From Streptococcus australis (GTDB lineage Bacteria; Bacillota; Bacilli; Lactobacillales; Streptococcaceae): a stretch of 41,869 bases of DNA. The stretch's first letter is position 1. The number at the start of each line of letters is the position of its first letter. Below, one piece after another: positions 34,603 through 41,869 of the stretch. Below the pieces are notes generated by a model that saw nothing but the letters and a program-made list of their open reading frames with translations, did not search any database and had not been told where the DNA came from. The translations under genes and the position numbers were made by a program. The DNA lies in assembly GCF_019930045.1 (NCBI RefSeq), contig NZ_JAHZQQ010000014.1, forward strand, positions 1 through 41,869, in the 5' to 3' direction.

Positions 34603-35469
34603 TTATTTCTTCGTAATGTTACCGTCAAGATCACGGCTGACTTTCATATCATTGATTGGGATATAGCCCATCTTACCAACGATTTCCTGCTGGACCTCAT
34701 CTGTCATCATATAATCCAAGAATTTCTTTGCCAGTTTACTTGGCTCACCCTTGGTATACATGTGTTCATAGGACCAAATTGGCCAGTTATTATTCACTAC
34801 GTTTTCCTTAGTTGGTTGATAGCCATTTAACTTCATGGTTTTGACACTATCATCCACGTAGGTAAAGGCCAGATAAGAAATGGCACCTGGAGTCTGGGAA
34901 ACAATGTTCTTCACCATTCCGTTGGAATCCTGTTCCTGAGCCTGTTTAGGATCTTTGCCGTCCATGATGATGTCATCGAATACAGCACGGCTACCGGATC
35001 CTACTGCCCGGTTCACAATGGTAATTTCCAAGTCCTCACCACCCAATTGCTTCCAGTTGGTATATTCACCAGTAAAAATCTTACGCAATTGTTCAGTAGT
35101 TAAATCGTCTACGGAAATCCCCTTGTTCGCAATGATGGCTGTTCCTGCTACTGCTACTTGATGATCCACCAAACTAGAAGCATCGATGCCATCTTTTTCC
35201 TCTGCAAAAAGGTCACTATTTCCAATGTCGACAGCTCCTGATTGGACCTGAGAAAGACCTGTACCAGATCCACCCCCTTGGACATTGACAATCTTACCGG
35301 GATGCTCTTCAATATAACGATCTACTACCCCTTCAACGAGCGGTTGTAGGGCTGTTGATCCAACAGCTGTAATCGCTTCTCCACGGTCAATCCAAGACGC
35401 ACAGGCAGAAAGAGAAGCTGCAAGTGCTACTGTTGCTAGCCCAAGGACTAGCTTTTTGCATTTATTCAA
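34603..35469 (-). CDS. pstS: Phosphate-binding lipoprotein PstS
   Basis: PstS captures phosphate outside the cell. The 288-residue protein has a lipoprotein signal peptide with Cys23 (SLSAC) and phosphate-pocket segments [31 protein letters not shown] and [14 protein letters not shown]. The start codon is TTG at 35469, supported by AAGGAG 7 nt upstream; no in-frame ATG gives a complete signal peptide. It leads the operon pstS-pstC-pstA-pstB1-pstB2-phoU. An extended -10 TGC-TAGAAT lies at 35539-35547. Confidence 0.94.
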   Translation of the reverse strand: MNKCKKLVLGLATVALAASLSACASWIDRGEAITAVGSTALQPLVEGVVDRYIEEHPGKIVNVQGGGSGTGLSQVQSGAVDIGNSDLFAEEKDGIDASSLVDHQVAVAGTAIIANKGISVDDLTTEQLRKIFTGEYTNWKQLGGEDLEITIVNRAVGSGSRAVFDDIIMDGKDPKQAQEQDSNGMVKNIVSQTPGAISYLAFTYVDDSVKTMKLNGYQPTKENVVNNNWPIWSYEHMYTKGEPSKLAKKFLDYMMTDEVQQEIVGKMGYIPINDMKVSRDLDGNITKK

Positions 35470-35538
35470 TGTAAGTCTCCTTGAATCATAATCAAATATC
35501 GTTTAAATGTTGTCTCTAAACACTTGTTATCTTCTAGT

Positions 35539-35547
35539 ATTCTAGCA
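35539..35547 (-). promoter_or_regulatory. pst operon extended -10 promoter
   Basis: TGC-TAGAAT on the minus strand gives a leader of about 63 nt. No confident Pho-type box was identified next to it. Confidence 0.55.
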
Positions 35548-35598
35548 AGAATCACTTTATTTCCACTATAACATAGAAAGACGGCATTTCCTAATTAT

Positions 35599-36903
35599 TT
35601 ATCTAAATCTCAAGCCTTTTGGAAAGAAATTTTTTAAGGTCCGTCCAGTCACTTTTGCAAAACCTAAACCATTGCCTCCAGCTAAGACCTGATACCAACC
35701 ATTTTGGTAGTCTTGATCTAGCTGAATAGTCTCTCCAGCCACATACTTCATAAAGTCTGGATCCGACAAGCTGACCGATTTCTTCACTTGATCTGGTTTC
35801 AGAGCTAGCCCCAAAGCAAAGCTAGGTTCAAAGCGATTTTTCTTAAAGGTTCCAAGGTGCAATCCATTACGAGCAATCTTGACCTTTTTCAAATCAGGGA
35901 GACCAACAGGTAAGAGATAAAGCTGATCTCCAAAACACTGGTAGAGACCCTCTAAATCAATGGCTAAACAGTCCTCGGCAAAAGCTTGCCACAGTTTCCT
36001 CTGCTCAGCCGTTAGATTGGAACGTCCTTCCTTGATCTTCTTAACTTCAGGCTCTCCCCGATAAAGGAATTTAGCAACAAATTGCCCTTCCCCTTTGAAA
36101 CGATGGGGATACATCCGGGCTGTTTCAGGATAGCCGATCCCCTCTACCATGTCATTGATTTTTTCAATCGGTAGCAATTCCAACTCATATTCTTCTAAGA
36201 GCCAAGAGACAATCTCTTCATTCTCTTCCGGTGCCCAGGTACAGGTCGAATAAACTAGCTGTCCACCTGGTGCCAGCATCTTGATAGCATCTGTTAAAAT
36301 TTCTCTTTGGAGACCAGCACATTGAGCTGGATAATCTGGGTGCCAGTAGTCCATGGCATCTGGCTGCTTCCGGAACATTCCTTCACCAGAACACGGAGCA
36401 TCCAAAACAATCAGATCAAAATAGGCTGGAAAAACCTTTGCCAAGCGCTCAGCTGATTCATTGGTCACCACAACGTTACGAGCCCCAAAACGTTCGACAT
36501 TCTCGACCAAAATCTTGGAGCGACCCTTGTGAATTTCATTAGAAATGAGGAGACCTTGATTGTCTAAATAAGAGAGTAAGTGGGTCGTCTTCCCACCAGG
36601 GGCTGCCGCAAGATCCAAGACCTTCATACCCGGACTTGGATGCGCAACTTGGGCTACCATTTGAGCAGCAGGTTCTTGCGAGTAGACCAGTCCAGAGACA
36701 TGGGCTATGGATTTTCCCGACACCTTACCATAGTAACTCCAAGGCATGCCTGGAATAGGCTCATTACCTCTGATTTGCTCCGCCTTTAACGGATTGGTTC
36801 GATAGGCAGATATTGCTGGCTCGTCAAAGGTTTGAAAGAAAGCCTTGGCCTCTTTTCCAAGTAATTGGGTATACTTTTCTTTAAATCCTTGAGGAAAGGT
36901 CAT
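35599..36903 (-). CDS. RNA (cytosine-5-)-methyltransferase, RsmF/NOL1-NOP2-Sun family
   Basis: The enzyme methylates cytosine-5 in RNA, most likely 16S rRNA, using S-adenosylmethionine. The 434-residue protein has the SAM motif LDLAAAPGGKTTHLL (96-110), motif IV LDAPCSGEGM with Cys171 and motif VI STCTWAPEENE with catalytic Cys221. A C-terminal region of about 130 residues resembles the RsmF/PUA-like extension. It overlaps suhB by 4 nt (ATGA). It ends the spx-UPF0223-suhB-rsmF operon; no clear terminator was seen before pstS. Confidence 0.92.
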   Translation of the reverse strand: MTFPQGFKEKYTQLLGKEAKAFFQTFDEPAISAYRTNPLKAEQIRGNEPIPGMPWSYYGKVSGKSIAHVSGLVYSQEPAAQMVAQVAHPSPGMKVLDLAAAPGGKTTHLLSYLDNQGLLISNEIHKGRSKILVENVERFGARNVVVTNESAERLAKVFPAYFDLIVLDAPCSGEGMFRKQPDAMDYWHPDYPAQCAGLQREILTDAIKMLAPGGQLVYSTCTWAPEENEEIVSWLLEEYELELLPIEKINDMVEGIGYPETARMYPHRFKGEGQFVAKFLYRGEPEVKKIKEGRSNLTAEQRKLWQAFAEDCLAIDLEGLYQCFGDQLYLLPVGLPDLKKVKIARNGLHLGTFKKNRFEPSFALGLALKPDQVKKSVSLSDPDFMKYVAGETIQLDQDYQNGWYQVLAGGNGLGFAKVTGRTLKNFFPKGLRFR

Positions 36904-37673
36904 GCGTCTTTTCCTTTCGTCAAAAAAGGTTGAATCTCATCTAGTTTACAAGTTGGGACCATCATGATAGGCTCCAAGCTCTCATAGTTAGGTTCTTTCC
37001 CTTCTAAGGTCAAGACTGAGTATCCGAGGCACTCGCCCATAATAGCTGCAGCGGAATAATCCCAAGGCCAGATATAGCTAAAGTAGCCTAACATGCCACC
37101 AGATAGAATCTTGGTAAAGCTGATACCAGCGCTCCCGTAGACCCGAATTCCCAAGCACTCTGCTCCCAGATCCGCCATGCCCCAGGCGTTGGACTTGAGC
37201 ATGCCGACATTAGAAGCCACTAATAAGTCCCCAAGAGGCCGATTTTGAAAGGGTTTCAGTTCTTGCTCATTACAAAAGACCCCAAAATCCTTTCCACCAA
37301 AAAAGAGATGGTCGCGCATGACATCATAGATCAAGCCAAACTGGCCAAGACCTTCTTCAAAATAGGCAACCATAACAGCAAAATCTTCTTTTTGGGTCAC
37401 AAAATTATTGGTCCCATCAATGGGATCAATCACCCAAACCTTACCGGAGTGAATAGGTGCACGAAGTTCATCTTCTTCGGCAAAAATTTGATCTTCTGGA
37501 TAAGCTTCCAAAATCTTACGGACCAGGGTTGCTTGCACTTTCTGATCCATCTGAGTCACCAAATCCGTCGGATTTGTTTTGACAGTAATCGCTAGCTGGT
37601 CATGTAAGTGTTCTCTTAGATAGCTTCCTGCTTCTTTGACAATGGTCTTAGCAAATTCTAATTTATTGATCAA
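36900..37673 (-). CDS. suhB: Inositol monophosphatase family protein
   Basis: This is a Mg-dependent phosphatase of the IMPase/SuhB family; its substrate here may be inositol phosphate, a nucleotide phosphate or another small phosphate. Metal-binding motifs are visible: Glu66 in [15 protein letters not shown] with Asp83 and Asp86, and the C-terminal WPWDYSAAA. The open frame extends to 37790, but that would overlap the UPF0223 gene almost wholly. A TTG at 37673, preceded by AAGGA 10 nt away, gives a 257-residue protein of normal size and an 11-nt overlap with the UPF0223 stop. The start is inferred. Confidence 0.88.
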   Translation of the reverse strand: MINKLEFAKTIVKEAGSYLREHLHDQLAITVKTNPTDLVTQMDQKVQATLVRKILEAYPEDQIFAEEDELRAPIHSGKVWVIDPIDGTNNFVTQKEDFAVMVAYFEEGLGQFGLIYDVMRDHLFFGGKDFGVFCNEQELKPFQNRPLGDLLVASNVGMLKSNAWGMADLGAECLGIRVYGSAGISFTKILSGGMLGYFSYIWPWDYSAAAIMGECLGYSVLTLEGKEPNYESLEPIMMVPTCKLDEIQPFLTKGKDA

Positions 37674-37941
37674 TCGAAAACCATCCTTCCCCTTTTTCTT
37701 TCGCGGCTTTAGTTGCGCGGTAAAGTGAGTAGCCACTGACCTCTTCAAACTCCTTGCCCAGACGCTTTTCTTCGCCAATACTTGGGACAACTTTCTTAAA
37801 GGCCTTATAGGCTTCTAGGTAGATACGAGCATCTGCCTTTTGTTCATAGGCTTGTTCAACCTGATTAAAAAAAGAAAGCACCGAAGCAAGCTCTTCAGTA
37901 CTCCACGATAAATCGAGTGGGTAACTATAATTCTTATTCAT
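37663..37941 (-). CDS. UPF0223 family protein
   Basis: This 92-residue cytoplasmic protein is of the UPF0223 (YktA-like) family. It is mostly helical, with [28 protein letters not shown] at the start and [13 protein letters not shown] near the end. Its function is unknown. It lies 1 nt after spx and overlaps suhB by 11 nt, so it is read as part of that operon. Confidence 0.88.
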   Translation of the reverse strand: MNKNYSYPLDLSWSTEELASVLSFFNQVEQAYEQKADARIYLEAYKAFKKVVPSIGEEKRLGKEFEEVSGYSLYRATKAAKEKGEGWFSIDQ

Positions 37942-37942
37942 A

Positions 37943-38344
37943 TTAATGGATCTCCGCTCTTAATGTAGCAGATCTTAACTCTTCCTTACGATATCCTCGA
38001 GGGAGAAATGCGCGAATTTCATCCTCATTAAAACCGATTTGCATCCGTTTCTTGTCTAGAATAATTGGGCGACGCAAAAGACTAGGATTTTCCTCAATCA
38101 ACTTGATCAAAGCAGAAATCGATAAATCCTCTACATCAACATTTAACTTCTGAAAAATTTTAGAACGAGTTGAAATAATATCGTCTGTACCGTTCTCAGT
38201 TAGAGCTAAAATATTACGCAACTCCTCAGTTGTTAGAGGACTCGTCATAATATTGTGTTCCTTAAAAGGAACCTCATGTTTTTCTAACCAAGCCCGTGCC
38301 TTCCGACAGGATGTACAACTCGGAGACAAAAATAATGTAATCAT
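37943..38344 (-). CDS. spx: Spx/ArsC-family transcriptional regulator
   Basis: Spx proteins bind the RNA polymerase alpha C-terminal domain and redirect transcription during thiol stress. The 133-residue protein has the redox CxxC as Cys10/Cys13 ([11 protein letters not shown]) and the conserved [20 protein letters not shown] region. The ATG at 38344 is chosen because the usual protein begins [10 protein letters not shown], although the ribosome binding site (GAAGAGAAG) is loose. Whether it corresponds to SpxA1 or SpxA2 was not determined. Its promoter is at 38384-38412. Confidence 0.92.
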   Translation of the reverse strand: MITLFLSPSCTSCRKARAWLEKHEVPFKEHNIMTSPLTTEELRNILALTENGTDDIISTRSKIFQKLNVDVEDLSISALIKLIEENPSLLRRPIILDKKRMQIGFNEDEIRAFLPRGYRKEELRSATLRAEIH

Positions 38345-38383
38345 GTTCTTCTCTTCTTTTTTTGGACACACTTAGCTGACTCT

Positions 38384-38412
38384 ATTATACAAAATTATTC
38401 CGTGCTTGCCTA
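38384..38412 (-). promoter_or_regulatory. spx operon promoter
   Basis: TAGGCA (38407-38412), 17 bp, TATAAT (38384-38389) on the minus strand; leader of about 33 nt. Confidence 0.7.
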
Positions 38413-38436
38413 GTGGTTTTTTAATTTAGACAAAGA

Positions 38437-38461
38437 AAATTCTCCCCTTAAGGGAGAATTT
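38437..38461 (-). terminator. Terminator of truB-ribF
   Basis: AAATTCTCCC (38437-38446) pairs exactly with GGGAGAATTT (38452-38461). On the minus strand TCTTTG follows the stem's T-rich end. It lies 10 nt after ribF. Confidence 0.85.
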
Positions 38462-38471
38462 CTAACAAAAA

Positions 38472-39389
38472 TTATCTGGTCCATTGACGAGCCATGATCT
38501 CATCCTGACGCAGTTGTTCCACAAGCGCTTCTACACTGTCAAATTTGACCATTTCTCGAATCTTGTCTAGCCAAAAAATCAGAATCGTATGTCCATAAAT
38601 ATCTTTTGAAAAATCAAAGATATTGGCTTCAAAGCGAAGTTCTGTTCCATCAAAGGTCGAGTTTTTCCCTACAGAGGCCATTCCCCGGTGACGTTGACCT
38701 AGCACTTCTACTTCGACGACATAAACACCATCTTGGGGGAGATGGGTGCGATCGATCGGTGCCAGATTGGCTGTTGGAAAACCAATGGTACGACCTCTTG
38801 CATCCCCATGGACTACAATGCCACGGCTGGATAAGGGATATCCTAAAAGATCAGCTGCTTCTTTGACCTGACCTGATGCAATCGCCTGCCGAATACGAGT
38901 TGAGCTGATTTTTTCGCCCTGGTCTAGGACAGGTGGAACGACGATGACTTGACCATTAAAATAGGTTTCTAGATCACTAGCAACTTTCTTATCGCTACCA
39001 AAGCTATAATCAAAACCTGCTACTAAGACACGCGCCCGAAGTGCTGTTAGGTAGGCCGCAACGAATTCTTGCGCCGTATGAGCCGCGAAATCACTGGTAA
39101 AATCGATAAGATATAGATCATCAACTCCCAGTTCTTCCATTCGTTTAAAGCGCTCCTCCGGATTTTGGAGGTGGAGGAGTAGTTCTGGTTGGTAACGGGC
39201 AAAAGCCAGCTTTGGAGATTCTGGAAAGGTCAAAACAGTTACTCGAAGGCCTTGCTCATCGGCAATGGTGCGAGCTGTCCGAAAGAGCTCCTGATGCCCT
39301 CGATGGAGACCGTCAAAATAGCCCAAGACAAGAACGGTATCTGCTTGAGCTTTTATTTCTTTTTCACTAGTTACATAACAAATGTTCAT
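38472..39389 (-). CDS. ribF: Bifunctional riboflavin kinase / FAD synthetase
   Basis: RibF converts riboflavin to FMN and then FAD. The 305-residue protein has the N-terminal nucleotidyltransferase signature LGYFDGLHRGHQ, ISSTRIRQAIASG, and the C-terminal flavokinase motif GRTIGFPTANL followed by GVYVVEVEVLG. The ATG at 39389 begins 4 nt after the truB stop. There is no ribosome binding site. An extended -10, TGT-TACAAT, ends 6 nt before the ATG and lies within the last codons of truB, so ribF may also be transcribed as a leaderless message. Coupled re-initiation after truB is the alternative. Confidence 0.94.
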   Translation of the reverse strand: MNICYVTSEKEIKAQADTVLVLGYFDGLHRGHQELFRTARTIADEQGLRVTVLTFPESPKLAFARYQPELLLHLQNPEERFKRMEELGVDDLYLIDFTSDFAAHTAQEFVAAYLTALRARVLVAGFDYSFGSDKKVASDLETYFNGQVIVVPPVLDQGEKISSTRIRQAIASGQVKEAADLLGYPLSSRGIVVHGDARGRTIGFPTANLAPIDRTHLPQDGVYVVEVEVLGQRHRGMASVGKNSTFDGTELRFEANIFDFSKDIYGHTILIFWLDKIREMVKFDSVEALVEQLRQDEIMARQWTR

Positions 39390-39393
39390 AAAT

Positions 39394-40290
39394 TTATTGT
39401 AACACACTTTCTGTTAGAAAGACTTTTCGAGGTTTGTAAAGTTCTTCTCTTTTTTCTAAAATGGCTACCAATTTTCCTTGGTAAAAAGCAGCTAACTCTT
39501 TGGAGTCACTCTCAACTGGAATAAAGCGTCCCACTTGGACTTCATCGACCTCTTCTACTGTCAGCTCTACTTTTTCCAGATCCCCGGTGCCAATCTCAAG
39601 TGGGTAAAGGAAGCTCAAATCTCCTTGGGCTACTTTTTCAGCCACTTCTTCTAAGGTCAGGGCATCATCCAGTGACAAACCAGCAGCACTGGTCCGTGTC
39701 AGATGAGACATATGGGCTGCGTAGCCCAGTTTTTGACCCAAATCCACCGACAAGGTCCGAATATAGGTCCCCTTGCTGCATTTTACCCTGAAGCGAAAAC
39801 GGGCTAGTCCTTCCTCGTAGCCAATCTCACTAGTGCGCGTGAATTCATAAATCGTCACCTGTCGGACAGGACGTTCCGCTTCTTCTCCTGCCCGCGCATA
39901 TTCATAGAGCTTACGCCCATTGACCTTGACTGCTGAATACATAGGCGGTACCTGCTCCATCTCTCCCACCATCTGGGCAATCATACGATCGACCTCTGTT
40001 GCATCTAAAGGTGCTTCCACTGGGGTCCGCTCTACGACTTCCCCACTGGCATCCTCCGTCGTGGTAGAAAATCCCAGAGTGATTTCGCCTTCGTAGACCT
40101 TACCTTCATCTTGCATAAATTCGACCATACGGGTTGCCTTACCAACTGCAATCGGAAGCACTCCCACCACATCCGGGTCCAGCGTTCCCCCATGGCCAAT
40201 CTTCTTGGTTCCTAAGATTTTTCTCAGTTTAAAGACCACATCATGCGAAGTCATGCCCGCTTCTTTTTTTATATTAATAATTCCGTCCAT
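39394..40290 (-). CDS. truB: tRNA pseudouridine(55) synthase TruB
   Basis: TruB makes pseudouridine 55 in the T-loop of tRNAs. The 298-residue protein has the family motif [16 protein letters not shown] with the catalytic Asp, then [19 protein letters not shown] and [16 protein letters not shown]. The reading frame extends to 40398, but the ATG at 40290 ([17 protein letters not shown]) matches family starts. The ribosome binding site AAAGAG is weak. An extended -10 TGG-TATAAT (40342-40350) gives a leader of about 45 nt with a small stem GTGAC/GTCAC. ribF follows. Confidence 0.95.
   Translation of the reverse strand: MDGIINIKKEAGMTSHDVVFKLRKILGTKKIGHGGTLDPDVVGVLPIAVGKATRMVEFMQDEGKVYEGEITLGFSTTTEDASGEVVERTPVEAPLDATEVDRMIAQMVGEMEQVPPMYSAVKVNGRKLYEYARAGEEAERPVRQVTIYEFTRTSEIGYEEGLARFRFRVKCSKGTYIRTLSVDLGQKLGYAAHMSHLTRTSAAGLSLDDALTLEEVAEKVAQGDLSFLYPLEIGTGDLEKVELTVEEVDEVQVGRFIPVESDSKELAAFYQGKLVAILEKREELYKPRKVFLTESVLQ
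39396..39404 (-). promoter_or_regulatory. ribF extended -10 inside the end of truB
   Basis: TGT-TACAAT on the minus strand is followed by AAATTT and the ATG at 39389. It overlaps the truB codons for the final Val-Leu-Gln and stop. Confidence 0.5.
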
Positions 40291-40341
40291 CTGATTTGCT
40301 CTTTCTAACTCATGTGTGACCACCCTAGTCACCGACCCTTT

Positions 40342-40350
40342 ATTATACCA
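40342..40350 (-). promoter_or_regulatory. truB extended -10 promoter
   Basis: TGG-TATAAT on the minus strand, divergent from the flavoprotein gene. Confidence 0.65.
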
Positions 40351-40437
40351 CGAAACGAGACTTCTTGTCCCTGTTTCCTCTTCCTGATAAGCTCCCAAAA
40401 AATCCCGTAGCAGATTTCAGACTTTTTTATAGGGGTT

Positions 40438-40446
40438 TGATACAAT
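40438..40446 (+). promoter_or_regulatory. Flavoprotein gene extended -10 promoter
   Basis: TGA-TACAAT on the plus strand, 24 nt before the ATG at 40471; the -35 region is poor. Confidence 0.6.
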
Positions 40447-40470
40447 AGAAAACGAAAGAAGGTGTAACAT

Positions 40471-41787
40471 ATGTTAATGTATGATGTTATTGTTATTGGA
40501 TTTGGTAAAGCTGGTAAAACTCTTGCAGCGAAATTATCAAGCCAAGGAAAAAAAGTTGCTCTGATTGAAAAGAGCAAGTCTATGTACGGTGGGACTTGTA
40601 TCAATATCGCTTGTATCCCAACCAAGACCTTGATCGTTGCTGCCGAAAAAGGCTTAGATTTTGAGCAAGCTATGAGCGAAAAGAATGCGGTCACCACTCG
40701 TCTCAACGGCAAGAACTACGCAACGATTGCTGGAACTGGTGTTGACATTATCGACGCGACAGCTCGTTTCGTTTCCAACAAGGTCATCGAAATTCAAGCT
40801 GGTGAGGAAAAGGAAGAATTGACAGCTGAAACCATTATTATTAATACTGGTGCGGTGCCAACTATCCTTCCAATCCCAGGACTGGCTGAAAGCAAGTTTG
40901 CTGTGGATTCAACCGGTATTCAACGTTTGGAAAATCTACCTAAACGCCTGGGCGTCCTTGGTGGTGGACCAATCGGATTGGAATTTGCCCACCTCTACAA
41001 TACCTTGGGTAGCCAAGTAACAGTACTAGATGCTTCTGAAGCATTCTTGCCACGGATTGAGCCAAGCATTGCAGCTCTTGCAAAAGGCTACCTGGAAGAA
41101 GATGGCATTCAATTCTTGCAAGGCGTTCATACCCAAGAAATCAAAGATGGTGAAGCTAGCTTAACCCTTGTAACGGATAAGGGAGACTTCGAGTTCGATA
41201 TCCTTCTCTACGCAACAGGTCGTAAGCCAAACACAGCTGGACTTGGTCTTGAGAACACAGACATCCAAATCACTGATCGTGGAGCGATCCAAGTCAACCG
41301 TCATTTGGAAACCAGCGTCCCTGGCGTCTTTGCAGTTGGAGATGTCAATGGTGGTCCTCAATTCACCTACATGTCACTCGATGACTTCCGCATTGTCTTC
41401 AACTATCTCACAGGCGATGGTAGCTACAATCTCGAAACTCGTAACAATTATGCGACAACACTCTTCATTGCTCCTCCACTTGCCCAAGTCGGCTTGACCG
41501 AGCAAGAAGCACGTGACAAAGGACTTCCAGTTGCTGTTAAAGAATTGCCAGTTGCTGCCATGCCTCGTGGATATGTTAATGCAGATCTTCGAGGGGCCTT
41601 CAAAGCCGTGGTCAACCCAGAAACCAAAGAAATCCTTGGAGCAACTCTCTTTGGAGAAGCTGCAGGCGAACTCATCAACCTGATCACTATGGCCATGGAC
41701 AACAAGATCCCTTATACTTACATCGCAAAACAAATCTTTACCCACCCAACCATGGCAGAAAACCTAAACGATCTCTTTGCGATTTAA
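40471..41787 (+). CDS. FAD-dependent pyridine nucleotide-disulfide oxidoreductase, RclA/Har type
   Basis: This 438-residue flavoprotein has an FAD-binding start (VIVIGFGKAGKTLAAKLSSQG), redox-active Cys43 and Cys48 (GGTCINIACIPTKT), an NAD(P)-binding GVLGGGPIGLEFA, FAVGDVNGG and a C-terminal dimerisation domain with His425 and Glu430 (HPTMAENL). The CxxxxC active site and overall shape match E. coli RclA and the pneumococcal hypothiocyanous acid reductase Har, which defend against neutrophil and salivary oxidants. Other members of the superfamily (glutathione or mercuric reductase-like) are less likely, but the substrate is not proven. AAGGTG lies 6 nt before the first ATG, supporting that start over the ATG two codons later. 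It is divergent from truB. Confidence 0.88.
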   Translation: MLMYDVIVIGFGKAGKTLAAKLSSQGKKVALIEKSKSMYGGTCINIACIPTKTLIVAAEKGLDFEQAMSEKNAVTTRLNGKNYATIAGTGVDIIDATARFVSNKVIEIQAGEEKEELTAETIIINTGAVPTILPIPGLAESKFAVDSTGIQRLENLPKRLGVLGGGPIGLEFAHLYNTLGSQVTVLDASEAFLPRIEPSIAALAKGYLEEDGIQFLQGVHTQEIKDGEASLTLVTDKGDFEFDILLYATGRKPNTAGLGLENTDIQITDRGAIQVNRHLETSVPGVFAVGDVNGGPQFTYMSLDDFRIVFNYLTGDGSYNLETRNNYATTLFIAPPLAQVGLTEQEARDKGLPVAVKELPVAAMPRGYVNADLRGAFKAVVNPETKEILGATLFGEAAGELINLITMAMDNKIPYTYIAKQIFTHPTMAENLNDLFAI

Positions 41788-41820
41788 TTAACAGATAAAT
41801 TGCAAGAATAAGTGCAACAT

Positions 41821-41869
41821 TTACTTGAACTCATCCTCTAGAGCTTCACAAGCAGTTCTGTAAGCTAAA
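41821..41869 (-). CDS. 3' end of an unidentified leftward gene (cut by window edge)
   Basis: From the right edge the minus strand stays open for about 15 codons, reading LAYRTACEALEDEFK before TAA at 41821-41823. The segment is too short to identify. It would be convergent with the flavoprotein gene, with only 33 bp between and no terminator seen. It may be chance. Confidence 0.3.
   Translation of the reverse strand, partial: LAYRTACEALEDEFK

Noticed and set aside
37674..37790. Longer N-terminus for the inositol monophosphatase-family protein
   Set aside because: It would overlap most of the UPF0223 gene, is basic and unrelated to the family, and would make the protein too long.

Overview
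The window reads as a chromosomal segment of an oral Streptococcus. The basis is CiaRH next to pepN, a tandem-pstB phosphate operon followed by an spx/UPF0223/suhB/rsmF/ribF/truB block, PgdA, BirA, and a pneumococcus-style raffinose (raf) operon. The mitis/sanguinis/parasanguinis side of the genus is the best guess. Species cannot be fixed from sequence alone. No rRNA, tRNA, CRISPR, prophage or complete insertion sequence was seen.

Layout. 1-960: a lipoprotein gene and its terminator. 969-5580: a leftward Leloir operon, galK - HAD phosphatase - galT - galE, with its own promoter, a cre-like site and GalR-like operators. 5590-12324: a leftward raffinose operon, aga-rafE-rafF-rafG-gtfA, divergent from the AraC regulator rafR (12488), which is followed by galR and birA. 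15382-20677: small membrane protein, dnaX, fRMsr, a DUF1275 protein, udk and a Gfo/Idh oxidoreductase. 20679-24042: DEAD-box helicase, a 308-bp structured intergenic region, pgdA and a glyoxalase-fold gene. 24293-27040: ciaH, ciaR and a low-complexity membrane protein in the position ciaX holds in S. mutans. 27250-30390: bioY and pepN (convergent). 30522-35469: the pst operon with phoU. 35599-38344: spx-UPF0223-suhB-rsmF. 38472-40290: truB-ribF. 40471-41787: a flavoprotein disulfide reductase of the RclA/Har type. The right edge holds the last codons of an unidentified leftward gene.

How the parts fit. The two sugar operons form one pathway. RafEFG imports raffinose-type sugars using an ATPase not encoded here. 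Aga releases galactose, GtfA phosphorolyses the sucrose left over, and GalK/GalT/GalE process the galactose. A 17-bp sequence shared by the galK and galR control regions ties GalR to the Leloir genes, although galR sits 8 kb away. BirA (14.4 kb) probably represses bioY (27.2 kb) through a near-consensus palindrome over the bioY start.

Most worth a second look: (1) the Gln/Gly-rich membrane protein upstream of ciaRH, preceded by two tandem CiaR-box-like direct repeats; (2) four genes (fRMsr, the DUF3272-like gene, pgdA, ribF) whose extended -10 ends 6-7 nt before the ATG with no usable ribosome binding site, predicting leaderless mRNAs; (3) a 177-bp repeat with perfect 19-bp inverted ends and terminator hairpins, present twice; (4) the hairpin array between two identical palindromes at 21771-22072; (5) a HAD phosphatase coupled into the galactose operon.
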